Below are positions 34,713 to 45,762 of a DNA stretch of 64,000 nucleotides, piece after piece. The notes beneath the pieces were generated by a model that had not been told where the DNA came from, searched no databases, and saw only the letters and a list, made by a program, of their open reading frames with translations. The stretch covers positions 189,034,067-189,098,066 of the forward strand of contig NC_134569.1 of assembly GCF_050947875.1 (NCBI RefSeq). The letters run 5' to 3'. The position numbers were made by a program, and so were the translations under genes. Positions within the stretch are counted from its first letter, which is position 1. Each line of letters opens with the position of its first letter. Source of the DNA: Dermacentor variabilis. Lineage: Eukaryota > Arthropoda > Arachnida > Ixodida > Ixodidae.

Positions 34713-35097
34713 ATTCATTAGGACCACAGGTTAACGAAACAACGATATTTAATAAGGGCGAACCTGTGGCCACAACTTAGTCGCTGCGATGTGAAGAAGT
34801 CCCCGGCGGTCGCGTTCTAAAACTGGCCTCGAACCGTCTTCTATCTTCCCGCGTGATACCTCGTGCGCGTGACGCATGCGAGCCATTTCCAACCGGCTAC
34901 CCGTGCCACGGTGATCGCTGCCTGTTGAACACCACCACGGTACGGCGTGCACCGTGTCCAATACGATAGGCGCGCAACTTGAATGTGACCAAGGTCGGTA
35001 TAACGTAAAACTATGCCGTTCTGTTTTTATTTCAAAATGGCCACCACCGCTCGCTCATTGGTCGAAATTTTTGAGGCCGCGCCCGTTTTGCCTGCCT
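34713..35097. other. No gene supported
   Basis: This lies between the SINE and the Harbinger-type exons. It may contain upstream parts of that transposase (frame open from 34954), but no motif supports this. Confidence 0.4.
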
Positions 35098-36179
35098 GTC
35101 AAGTGCCGCAAAGGCTACTACGCCCTCAACACAATGTTCGTAAGTATCTACATTTTTGTCTAATTTGCCCGTCATAGCAACGCGTGGCTTATGCTGTGCG
35201 CGCTCTCGTCAGATCTGCGACGCAAGCATGCGGATCCTCGCCGTCGAAGCTCTGCGACCGGGGTCAGACCACGACGCCCACGTCTGGAGAACTACGTGGT
35301 TGCGTCGTCGGTTCCTGGAGGGGCATATTGCCAAGGCCGGCGAACACCTCCTCGGTGAGCAGCGGGAAATTTTTTACAGCTACAATTCTGGCAGCATGCA
35401 GCAAAGCGTGCTCGCGCCGTAAGAGAATATTGAGGCCCGAACCCCTTATGTTATAGTAAGGTTATTAAGTATAGGCGAGATGTAGAAATTTTCCAATGGT
35501 ATCTGCACGAAACAAAGTGACAACACACCTGCGTTGTACTTTAAATTAATTTTTAATGTGAGTGTACAGTGCACGCGTTGTCACATTCTTTTTTACACTG
35601 ATAGTCATTTATGAATGAAGACTACACAAAGAGCTGCCTTGCTGCAAATAAGGATGCTACTATGTCCCAGCTATTATGTGTGATCACAGCTGCGTCAGGT
35701 GCTCAGCCTGTATATTCCTTTATTACAGCCTTTCTGTAGTAGGTGCATATTACATGACCCATGCTTCGCCTACTAAACTTGGTGCAGATTTCATACCATT
35801 CTTTATGATCCTGCAGGTGACAGCGGCTACCCCATGGAACCATGGCTCCTGACTCCAGTCACAGGCCACCCTCCCATACACACTGCAGAAGGCAGGTACA
35901 ACACTGCACATGCTGCCATGCGGTCCATAGTGGAGCGGTGCATTGGGCTTCTGAAGAGCCCCTTCCGCTGCCTTCAGCGGTACCGCGCCTTCCACTACGA
36001 ACCAGACCGTGCTGCCAACATCGTTGCAGCATGTGCAGTGTTGCACAACTTGTCTTGACGAAGGTGACGTGTTGGATGATGTTAGTGATGACAGTAGCAA
36101 CAGCAGCAGTGACGATGAAAATGGCAACCCCTCCCCACAGAGTTCCCCGAGTGAGGGCAGCACGCATGATGTACTTTAA
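35098..36179 (+). pseudogene. PIF/Harbinger-type transposase, last three exons
   Basis: Exon A (to 35139) ends CRKGYYALNTMF|gtaagt. Exon B (35213-35354) reads ICDASMRILAVEALRPGSDHD, then HVWRTTWLRRRFLEG and GEHLLG|gtgagc. Exon C (from 35817 after ctgcag) continues in frame as DSGYPMEPWLLTPV, then AEGRYNTAHAAMRSIVERCI, LLKSPFRCLQRYRAFHYEP and AACAVLHNL. These are the DDE motifs of the Harbinger-type nuclease domain: the Asp in PGSDHD, the Asp in GDSGY and the Glu in VERCIG. A small deletion after HNL shifts the frame. In the restored frame a Ser/Asp-rich tail ends at 36179. The N-terminal exons, the SANT/Myb partner gene and the TIRs were not found. It would catalyse cut-and-paste transposition; this copy is partial. 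Confidence 0.8.
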
Positions 36180-36527
36180 AGGCTGTGCGGCCCGGGATAA
36201 TGTTAGCTCGTTCGGCACGACTCGGCAGTAGCACCAGCACTACCTGCAAAGGGTGCGAAGGCGGCTGCGTCGACAGCGGCACCAACAGCAGCAATAAACA
36301 CGTGCCTGACACTGCAGTCAAATGTTTATTACTGCTGTCTACACACCTAATAGAGAGCAGGAACCAATGTGAAGAAATGTGTGCAATTAGTGGATAGCGT
36401 GCTGTTTTTTTATCGAATCTGCTCAATCATAACCAGCGTTTTCACGTGTCCTCTGCCAGTGAGCTGTCACCACCGGAGATGACTGCATCATTCCACTGTG
36501 ACACTACATGAGAGCCTTTCATTTTGT

Positions 36528-36564
36528 ACCTGTGTATAGAACACTTTGTGTTCTATACACAGGT
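36528..36564. repeat. 17-bp perfect hairpin, 3-base loop
   Basis: acctgtgtatagaacac (36528-36544) and gtgttctatacacaggt (36548-36564) flank ttt. It is a very tight palindrome 350 bases downstream of the Harbinger-type transposase. Confidence 0.9.
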
Positions 36565-38613
36565 AGAATTTCTGTACAATTTCTGTGGCAATTTCTGTGG
36601 CACATCATTTTATTTCACAACACTGGATAGAGTAGCTAAGCGTTATTAGAACTCAGAAGAAATGAATAGGACAATGCATATGATCAGGCACATAGCATTT
36701 TATTGCACTTTCTTAATTCATGCATCTTTCTTATTGCACAAAATCTACTGCACTGAAATAATATACTAGTACATAGTTACAAAGCACGATTTTACACTAC
36801 AGTAATAATCAATCAATCAAATGTTTATTATAGTGCCCAGGAACAGCTAGAGAGCCTTCGTACTGGTGCACTTAAAAATATGTGAGACAATGTACAGAAA
36901 ACATGAATGTGGTAGACAAAACAAAGCGAGACAAACGAATCGTGAAAAACAAAACGAGGCAGGGTAAAAGGGAGTTAATCATACATGATTATCTACACAT
37001 ACACAAAACAGGAAATGAACTGTGAAGTATGTCAATATTGGTACAATTATTAGATGTCATGGAGTCGAGTCATATATTGCCGTCTTTAATGCAACAAGGC
37101 TAGGCAAAGAATGGGGATTCCTGCCTGGTATATTGTTGCGGCGCGAACAAATGCATATAATCAAGAAACTTGGGAATGTATAATGCCACGGACCACCTTA
37201 TTCAGGAACGAAAAGTCTCATTAAATAACCTCCGTGTTCATAAATGCACCTTAATTGCAGCCCATGCTTGACTTGTTTATATGACGCGTGGCATGAACGT
37301 GCTCAAGACACTCATTGCGTTTCATTCTGCGCATTCACAACAGATGCCATTTACATAAAGTCAAGCAAGGAATTCAAGTTAAGATGCATTTGTGAATACG
37401 CGTGTCAGTCTTGAGTCTAGAGTTGCAATTTGAGGTATATTTGAGAACGCTGAATTATGCTACCCAGAATGGGAAAGGTGGTGCTTGAAGATGGATATGA
37501 ATTTGTTCTGGGCACGTTCAATGAGGTTGGGATTACATTTCCACGTTGTACTCCATCTGCAGGGGCATACTCTTGTAGTGGAAGGCACACAGCAGAATAC
37601 AATTTCAGAAACAGAACAGGTGGGTGGAAATCATGCAATATACGACATACAATTCCAAGAGCAGGAAGGGCACCTTGTGTGATTATGTGTATGAGGAGAA
37701 GCTTAGCGTTTTGTCGAAGTACCCACCAAGATCTTTCATTTCATCCACCCTTGGCACTGAAGCATGCCAAAGGGTGTATGAAGTTTGCACATGGCGTGTT
37801 TTCAGCACATAACTTAATGCCATACATAGTATTGGAAGCATTTAAGAATACCTTATTGTTTCTGCACCAGTTTGAGAGTTAAAAATGTATTTTTGGTGGT
37901 TGATGCAGTGGTGTACACTGTTGACTATAGTTTTGATTCGTCGGCACACAAAACCATGATGTTCATTTATTAAAGTGTCCTTACTTAGCACTAACAGAAA
38001 GCAAGGAACTCAATACCGATTCAAATACTGTTGACGTACTGCAGAGGATAGATACAGGCCGGCAGTTGGTAACTGCATGTCTAGCACCCGAGTTTTGCAC
38101 AGGCAATATTCATGCTACCTTGCGAGTGCTAGAAAACGTACCAGAGTTTAGGGAACTATTGAAGATACTGGTGAGAACAGGGAACAAGCATGCTTCCATA
38201 CATCTTAACCCTTTCAGACACCGCTTTATTCAGTTGATTGAAAACTTGCTTTCGCCATATCTCTTGCATCTTCTGAATCGTAGAAAGTGTGCAGCTTCAG
38301 AAAAGATGAAGAATTTTCAATTGTTTAGTAAGTTTGATCAAGTTTACAGAATTTGTACTCCATACGAAAACTCGCTACAAGAACATTCAATATGAGAACA
38401 AACTACTCGGTGATTTGAAAAGCGTTTATCCAGCCTCTTGAAGATTATGCGTGGTGCATGACATTGTGAAAAACAAAGAAGTGAACCCGCTACATGCAAT
38501 ATACTGACAGAGTAAAAACACAGAACCGGGCCTTCCCACTCATTTTGCTAAAACATTCTCTACGTTATTCATAATTGTAGCACAGTTCCAATAATTAGTG
38601 TTCCAAGATGTAT
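36565..38613. other. AT-rich, no gene recognised
   Basis: It holds a short (aatc)n stretch at 36807-36820, followed by aaatgtttattatagtgcccag. This looks like the inverted 3' end of a LINE, but I cannot name the family. Open frames at 37417-38395 have no motif. Confidence 0.4.
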
Positions 38614-39000
38614 TCAACACGCATTAAATATTATTACTTTTATTAGTCCTTTTGCTGTTGATGCACTGTCTTCCTGTACACAATTGTGTAGACAGCGTCT
38701 GAAAGAGTTAAGCACAGCGGAAGGAATACCATCAGTACCACAAGAAAGGGAAGGTTTGAGGCGCTTTATACACTTGAAAAGAAGGTCTTCATTGACTGAT
38801 AGCGTACACACCGTGCCAGATTGAGAATAAAGCTTACTTGAAGCATCTCTACACCATATACAGAACATAAATGTTCTGCAAAGCCATCAGCAATCTTCAA
38901 GACATCACCATTTTCGTCAAGAAGGCGTACATCACTGGCGCTCTCTTCAGAAGAGTGAGAGAGCACGAAGCTCCAGAAGTACTTTGAATTACTTGTCATG
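38614..39000 (-). pseudogene. LINE reverse transcriptase fragment, separate lineage
   Basis: The two minus frames read SKYFWSFVLSHSSEESA, then LLDENGDVLKIADGFAEHL and FKCIKRLKPSLSCGTDGIPS. This is the segment between endonuclease and RT plus RT motif 1 (LKPSxSxGxDGIP) of a CR1/Jockey-type LINE. It is not the I-like family, whose equivalent is SAPGPDR. About 130 codons survive with a frameshift near 38770-38860. The rest is missing. Confidence 0.7.
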
Positions 39001-39084
39001 CTGGCTCCAACAAATTAAACGTGGTAGTAGTGATAGTTCTAATAATAATGGTAATAATAATCTTATGGTAGCATGGCACGCTAG

Positions 39085-40115
39085 ACTGCTCCAGGTCGTT
39101 GCGTGGAACTGTGTGGACAACAAATACCTGTTCACAAAGCACAAATATTTAGGTGTAACACTTGGCTAAGCTAACTTTCATCACACACATAAATTATCTC
39201 AAAGCGAGGTGTCTAATAATGATGAACTTATTAAAGATACTATCTCACACAACATGGGGTAGCGACAGGAAATGTATAATGAATATTTACATGAGCGTCA
39301 GTCAATCACGGCCAGACTATGGTGCCATATTATACAACTCTGCCGCCCGGAGCGTAGTAAAGATGCTGGATCCCGTCTACCGTCTGGGTATCCGCGTGGT
39401 CACAGGCTCCTTCAGAGCAAGCCCCATTGAAAGCTTATAGGTAGAATCGAATGAGTGGTCACTCCATCTGCAGAGATCATACATCATCTTCACATATTTC
39501 CTTTAAGTGCACTCTGATCTTGAACATCCGTGTTCTAAAACCATTAAGGATTCTACGTGCACTGCACTTTTCCGTAATCGACCCTCTTTGAGGCAGCCTT
39601 TTTCACTGCGTGTGAGGGAGCTTAGCGTGAAAATAGATATCCCACTCTTGGAACATCGCTTAATGCCTCCAGCTAAGCTATTACCGCCCTGGGAGTGGCA
39701 GGTGATAGAATTTGATGTATTTTTCTAGACATCACAAAGCACGCTCCTGAGCTCGAAATCGCTATGCATTTTTCTGTGAACTTCAATCGAAGTACTCCTG
39801 TTCCGAACTCTAAACACGCGTCAAAGTGCCATGCAGGCATACCTTACGTTGCTGTTGGTCCCTCTTTTTCTAAATCTGACGTATTGAACCCCCTACCAAC
39901 TATCTTCTATGCAGAAGCCTATGGAGTACTGTCTGCGGTAAAACATATAACGAAATTAAAACTTGACACAGCGATATTATTCAGACTCGGTAAGTCTCGT
40001 AAAAACGTGAATGTCTACAAATGCTTACAAATCCTACTTTTACTGAACTGTACTCAATCTTGTGCAACACGTATTTATCTCGTAGACATCTAGTAATGTG
40101 CTGGCTTCCTGGCCA
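39085..40115 (+). mobile_element. I-like LINE fragment a
   Basis: The first part follows I-like ORF2 from the end of RT into RNase H: LLKILSHTTWGSDRKC, LDPVYRLGIRVVTGSFR, NRPSLRQPFSLRVRELS, LMPPAKLLPPWEWQVIE, then an RNase-H start (ASKCHAGIPYVAVGPSF). It stops at CWLPGQF (about 40115). Stops and shifts occur throughout. The next fragment repeats part of the same region, so this is not one simple copy. Confidence 0.8.
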
Positions 40116-40898
40116 GTTCCTGAGAATTCTCGAACATCGCCTAATGCCTCCAGCTAAGCTATTACCGCCATGGGAGTGGCAGGTGATTGAATGTGGTACA
40201 ATTTTCGTTAGTTACAAAATACGCACCAGAGCTCGAAATTCGAGTGCATTTCCATGAACTCCAGTCGAAGCACTCTTGTTAGGAATTCTACACCGATCCA
40301 TCAAAATGGCATGTTGGCGTCTTAAGCGGCTGTTGGTCTCTTTCTCTGAATCAGGTGTATTGAACCCCCATGCAAGTATCTTTGCTGCAGAAGCCTATGG
40401 AGTACTGTCTGCGGTTAAACACATGACGAAACTAAGACTGGAGAAAGCAATAATATTCACGGACTCGTTAAGTGTCGTAAAAGCACTGATGCCCTAAAAG
40501 GGAAGCTGAAACGGTTTTCAATTTCCATGAATTGCTGCGATTGGGAAGAACAAACCTATAACTTACGGTTCCGAATTTTTCTTCGTTTTGTTACTATAAG
40601 GGTCGGAAATCGCTTTCTAAATCACCCCCGCGGACACGCCCCCATCGCTTCCCGGAGCGCCGGGTGAGGTGGTTGCCAGAGGAGAGAACCGCGAGAGTGA
40701 AGTCATTCGCGGGGACCGAGCTGCCGGACCGGCGTGCTGGCACGTGCTGGCATGCCTCTTTCCGTCCTGCGCTTTACTGAACGACGCTACGACAGATCCG
40801 CCTGCGCCGCCGCCGCTCACGTTTGTTTTCTTTTGCGATTTTCGTAAACTGTTCTTTCCTTCTGTGCTGCGTGAGCGCCTACTACAAGGGCTCGCAAC

Positions 40899-41267
40899 AT
40901 GCCCTCGTTCTGTGCAGCATTCGGCTGCCCGAACACAGGCGGGCGAGACGATGTGGTGTTTCACAGGTTCCCGAAGGACAAGAAGCTTGCAGTGCAGTGG
41001 GTCCGTGCGGTGAGGAGAGATAAGTTCGCGCCGGCGAAATCAACTGTGCTGTGCTCGGACCATTTCCGTGATAGCCGGATAGCCTTACGACAAATGCCGA
41101 AACGCGTTGTTGCTAGCGTTGCTACACTCAGTTTCATACATCAGGTGCAACGCTGTGGAGGCTTGAGATACTTCTTGCAGTGGCTGCGTTCGCACTTAGA
41201 AAAAGTTCGGTGTTTCTTGACCCGATATTTGAGAAAATTTTCCATATATAAGCTCAGTTCTGAATGA
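40899..41267 (+). CDS. THAP-domain exon of TAA-flanked transposon
   Basis: The ATG at 40899 opens [15 protein letters not shown], then [20 protein letters not shown], then [11 protein letters not shown]. This is a complete THAP C2CH set: Cys5, Cys10, Cys52 and His55, with the FHRFP turn and the invariant Trp34. The usual AVP motif after the His-Phe is not clear, so the far end may be degraded. The frame stays open to 41267. A possible donor, CAG|gtgcaa, near 41143 would end the exon earlier. It starts 400 bases inside the left TIR. THAP domains of transposons bind their own ends. No downstream transposase domain was recognised. Confidence 0.78.
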   Translation: MPSFCAAFGCPNTGGRDDVVFHRFPKDKKLAVQWVRAVRRDKFAPAKSTVLCSDHFRDSRIALRQMPKRVVASVATLSFIHQVQRCGGLRYFLQWLRSHLEKVRCFLTRYLRKFSIYKLSSE

Positions 41268-41991
41268 AAAAAAAAAGAATTTACCCATAGAAACAATCCG
41301 TGTACTTATACGGCTGCTAACACGTTCTTTTAAATCAATGTTCTTTTCGGCATTTTTTAATTGCAGCCCGTTGCGGCAGCTTCACGTGCATGCTCGCGCG
41401 AGCAAACGCCGCTGGCACGCTGCGAAGCCTAGACGGAAACGCGCAGTAATAACTTTTGGTGACCGGACTTCGTGCGTAGCTTCCACAGCGTTGCACGTGA
41501 GGTATAAAATGGAGTATAGGCTTGCCTAGTGACGTTCGACGTGCGGTTGCAGTTATCGTGTTTACCACAAGGCGATGCTGAAACTACCTAATATCTTTGT
41601 CAACATTAGCATGGAGCACGCATACCGATTCTTGATCGAGCGACAATCGCAAAGTCGTCGAACCATAGTATGAATATTGCACATATAATACCTCTGGCCA
41701 TCTCTGGATGTGTATGATAAGCAACTTCCATGACTGTACCTCGAAGCACTGCATGTGCGCGCTTTGAAACGCGGCACTTGTTCGCGATCGTGTATCAACA
41801 CTAAAAAAACCACGGGACTTTAGACAAGCAGCGGCAAGGTGCTTGACATCGCGGAATTGCACCCATGTTTACAATCTAATGAGAAGTTAGCGCTTCGGCA
41901 TTCTTCCAGCAGCAAGTTCCCAGTGTTAGCGCATTTTCTCTCCCGTCATTGGAACGTGCAGCTACATTAAAAAAAAAAAAAACATGCGTAC

Positions 41992-42146
41992 CAGCTAAGA
42001 TTTCCAACGCGCGAGAAGGTGCACACATCGCTCTCGCTGTTGGCACACTCAACATCGTCGTTGCCGCCATCGTTTTCCCTATCGGCTGTCGGTTCGAACA
42101 TGTACGGTGAAAATACAAGCTGTCCGAGACAGCGAGAACATTTCAT
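41992..42146 (-). CDS. First exon of a second gene, P2X7C-like zinc-motif family
   Basis: The ATG at 42146 opens a 51-codon exon: MKCSRCLGQL, SPYMFEPTADRENDGGNDD, then FSRVGNLS with a split codon TG| before a donor (gtacgc). The pattern of short Cys pair, YMFEP, acidic stretch and RVGN-x-x-(W) resembles the start of the zinc-binding 'P2X7 C-terminal-like' proteins that accompany some THAP/YqaJ transposons in arthropods. That assignment is from memory. It starts 290 bases inside the right TIR and is convergent with the THAP gene. The following exon (WCxCGxC expected) was not found. Confidence 0.5.
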
Positions 42147-43437
42147 AATGCTTACAACTCAGCTATGAAGCCAGAACAGAACAGCGTGCTACGCTCTAAA
42201 ACGGCGGCGCCGACCGGCGACTGCCGCGAATGATGACACAGCGGCCCCGACCAATCACGGGCAACAGCGGCGTTCGCGCGATGCCCTGAGGCGCTGGTGC
42301 GCGTTTTCTTGAAAAAAACAGCCGCTTGCATTTGTTTCCACCCTTTTTGAATCAGATATTCGTGTTCAGGGGACTCAAAACTGTAGATTGCCGCAGAGAA
42401 CTCATTTTTTTCGAAAAGTGTTTCAGCTTCCCTTTAAGAAAACGGAAAAATACTGTCCTTAATGAGCTTTACTCATGTGCAATATTTATTCATCTCGTAG
42501 TCATGTGATAATATGCTGTGTTGCTGGCCATAGATGCATCGAGGGTAATATGCTGGCAGACCAAATGGCCACATCGATTACATCTCAAGCTGCTAATCCT
42601 ACCGCTGCTATTCCTGCCACAGATCTCAAGCATTTTTTTGCGAACGAAACTGTGAAGCCTAAAAATAAAAGCCTACAATAAAACAAATAAGCTCCAGCTG
42701 ATCAAGCCAAAGGTAGGATTCTGCCTCTCCGTTTGAAAAACACGACGAGCTGATGTCCTCTTCTGTCGTCCCAGAATAGGACACACATATGGTACTCACA
42801 ATTTCCTACTGACTGGCAATGAACCTCCAACCTGTGATAGATGTGGTGAGAGGCTCACCGTACTTCACGTGCTCGTGGAGTGTCGGGAAGCCGAAAGAGA
42901 GAGAAGAAACCATTTCCCTCTAGCATACCGCTATTGTATCCCTCTCCATCCCGCTGTTTCTTGGTAAAGAACCACTTTTTAACATCAGAGCTGTTCTTGG
43001 TTTCTTGAACGATGTCGTCTTGCATGTTAATCGCCGAATAGTTCAGTAGCGCATTCTCTCTTCAGAGGAGGCTGCTGCGATAGTAGTCCTATAGCACAAG
43101 CCTTCAGGCCCTTGGGCTTCAAGGGCTCTGCTGAGGTAGTTGTACTCTTTGGAAATTTTTGCTTACGACAAATTTTAGTATATCATAATTCTTTCACAAT
43201 GCATCTTTCGTGTCCTTGGCACGCTTCATAGTCATTGCCATAATTTTATTACATGCAGCTTTGACGCACTTTACACCGACCATCTTTTAGGACCCTTTAC
43301 AGTTCCGTCACATCTATCGCTCGTAATTCATCGCTGCACTTCTAAATCATTACCTCATTAACTGATTACCGTTCTTACTGTGCCTGGCGGTCTTTGGCCA
43401 TACTTAGCCCTTGCGCCACAAAACAGTATGTTCATCA

Positions 43438-45762
43438 AGCCATTCATCTAGAGCAGGAATACACCCTCCCTCCACGTGTACACACACAGAATTTGCCCAA
43501 TTGCAGAGCACTTCAGGCATGCACTCAGTCGACGGGTGCACAACACGCAGGAGTGCCAATTCAGTCCGATCGCAAGAAAGGGTAGTCGGAACTGCCGGAG
43601 CGGGGAGGGGGGGGGAGGTTATAAAGAAAGCTCTATGCCAGATATAAGCATGGAGTTGCGGTGTCGGGGTACAGGCGTGATGAGGCTCAGGCTGTGCTTA
43701 CCGCTTGTTCAGACGAACTAAAGAAGAAAGATGACTGCTTTCCAGAGAGTCGTCAATCACCCTGCAGAATACTGACTAGTCATTGTTGCGCTGGTATTGC
43801 AGTGTGTGCCATTTGAGGGCTTTTAGGCGATCCTCGTAGGCTGGCATGAGCTTGCGACCACAGAAAACGCAAGAGCAGAGTCTTGCCCCAGTGCAGCACA
43901 AAATCAGTTGTCAGCGACGTGAGTTTCTTACAGGGTCTATACTGATGAGCAGCACTGAAGCTGTAGCAGAACGATAGAAGTGTAGAGTGCTCGGAAAACC
44001 TCAGATCCACAGGGAAGGAAGACAGGGGACACAAACCCAAGAATCCACCGATACTTACAGTGCTGGTGACACATGTATGTAAAGAGAAGGGCTGAATGCT
44101 ACACCCAGAATGGGAACAGCCTAAACAGTCTTTATAGGGCTGCCTCTGAGGAGTTTGGCTGGACACGCATGAGTTTTGTTGTGGCTGATATTCATGTCAG
44201 CAATTTTTGCAGTGCTGCTGCAACGTTTGTTGTTGTAGGCCCAGTCGTTCACCTTTACGGAATGTATTTCAAGTGCGTATGCTGGACACCAGCATAATGT
44301 TGCATATGGAAGTGTTAACTGGTTAATCAGGCACATTCTGCGAAGATGCATTAGGACCTTGGTTCTACATTGATCTTTTTCCTGACTACATTTTATAATA
44401 TCGTTGCGAGAAACATTTTAGTGGAAGCTGAAGAGATCTGGGCTGTTTAAGCACACCGACTGTTCAAACCACTAGTGACACCTTTTCACCTTCGCCGCAA
44501 TGCACAATCTGCTCTCTCCATAAACAAAAAAGATCAAAAGCCAATTACACTTTCATTGGCTCAGTATGTGCTAGTTCTCAAGCAGGCATCGAAACAATCC
44601 TCATATACGCGGCTGCATTCATAAGTCTTGCATGATGCAGGTCCTATGCGTTGCACATAGGGCACTCCCCCCCCATATCGCAAATAAATCATGCCTTTTT
44701 GCAGTGACTAAAGCATGACCGCTGTGTCATGGTTCTTTCAGTACGTCGGCGTTCTTGAGAGCTTCACGAGTGGTTTATCCCGAACTAACCCGCGCACTTC
44801 AAGAAAGTGAGCGAAGCGGTACTGTGAACTTGGCTGAACTGGATTCACATTTCGAATAAAATAGCGCACTTTCAGCTGAAACGGACGGCGTGGCTGATGA
44901 CGTACGTACGTCCCATTGTTTGGCTACTAGCGTTTTCCGCTTTCGGAAGTTGTCTTTGCCACTGGAATCAGCGAAGAGCTTGCCTGAGAAACTTGAGTCA
45001 CCTGAGGCCACACGAAACACGCCGCGGTTCACCACCCGAAGCTCCACATGGCTCATTGACCACATCACACGTCAGGAGTGCCAAATTTTAAATCGCTGTA
45101 GTGCCAAATTGAATTAAAAATTCATTTCCTTCGACACAGTTTTTCAGCTGGGCTCCTTTACTCCAGTTAAGAACGCGACGGACGCGCTAGGCCTAGGCGT
45201 AACGTAAACATCGGCGGTAGGCGAGTGCTGTTTATCGAGACTGCGAAATTCGGAAGCATGTTTCCATTCGTTTCGAGCACGACAACATACACCAAGTACA
45301 GACACTGCGGCAATCGTGATTCGGTTGGATGTTTCAGCAGACGATCGTACTGACACCGGCGGAACAGAGTGGGCAGGTTGTATTTGTTGGCGTCATTCGA
45401 AGTCTGTCTGGATCCACGTCGCGCTGCCACAACCCACGGTTGTCAGTCGTGTCGTTGTCGGGCTGCTATCACAACACTGTCTTTCAGGAACACTGTCGCG
45501 CGTCCGAAGAACTCTGACGATCGTTGGTGTCGGCGTCTGCACATTGGCTGCCATTATAGGCATAGTAGCCGCCGATTGGTTGACGCCGGCTACGCATCGC
45601 AGTCTTTGGTTGGTGCATGCTAGAGAAACGTCGCCACGCGTCAGCGTATTCGTAGCATCGGCAGTCGACAAAATCTCTGCCCGTCGACACGCTTCGCCCT
45701 GTTCCCGGCCGACGCTCTTGACACATTCGCGCGTGCCGAAGCTTCCTGACGGATGCCAGTGG
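43438..45762. other. No gene recognised
   Basis: This is a 2.3-kb stretch of mixed composition. It includes a poly-G run near 43605 and overlapping open frames on both strands at 44890-45430, with no motif. Confidence 0.4.

Larger units (their letters stand above)
40498..42434. mobile_element. TAA-flanked DNA transposon, 1937 bp, two gene starts
   Basis: Perfect 15-bp terminal inverted repeats, AAGGGAAGCTGAAAC (40498-40512 and 42420-42434), are flanked by TAA on both sides (40495-40497 and 42435-42437). Removing the insert rejoins the I-like LINE RNase H region. A 3-bp TWA duplication fits the PIF/Harbinger superfamily, including ISL2EU-type relatives that use THAP domains. Inside are a THAP exon reading right (40899) and an acidic zinc-motif exon reading left (42146-41992). 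No DDE core was found, so the element is likely non-autonomous or gutted. Confidence 0.82.
40116..43437 (+). mobile_element. I-like LINE fragment b, interrupted
   Basis: It restarts at the RT end (EHRLMPPAKLLPPWEWQVIE), already present at 39650-39715. It runs through RNase H (FAAEAYGVLSAVKHM, IIFTDSLSVVKAL), breaks at 40494 for a TAA-flanked transposon, and resumes at 42438. The resumed part has GHRCIEGNMLADQMATSI, RIGHTYGTHNFLLTGNEPPT, CGERLTVLHVLVEC and the LINE 3' end (ttagcccttgcgccacaaaa), ending near 43437 with a catcaagc tail. All frames are broken. Confidence 0.8.
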
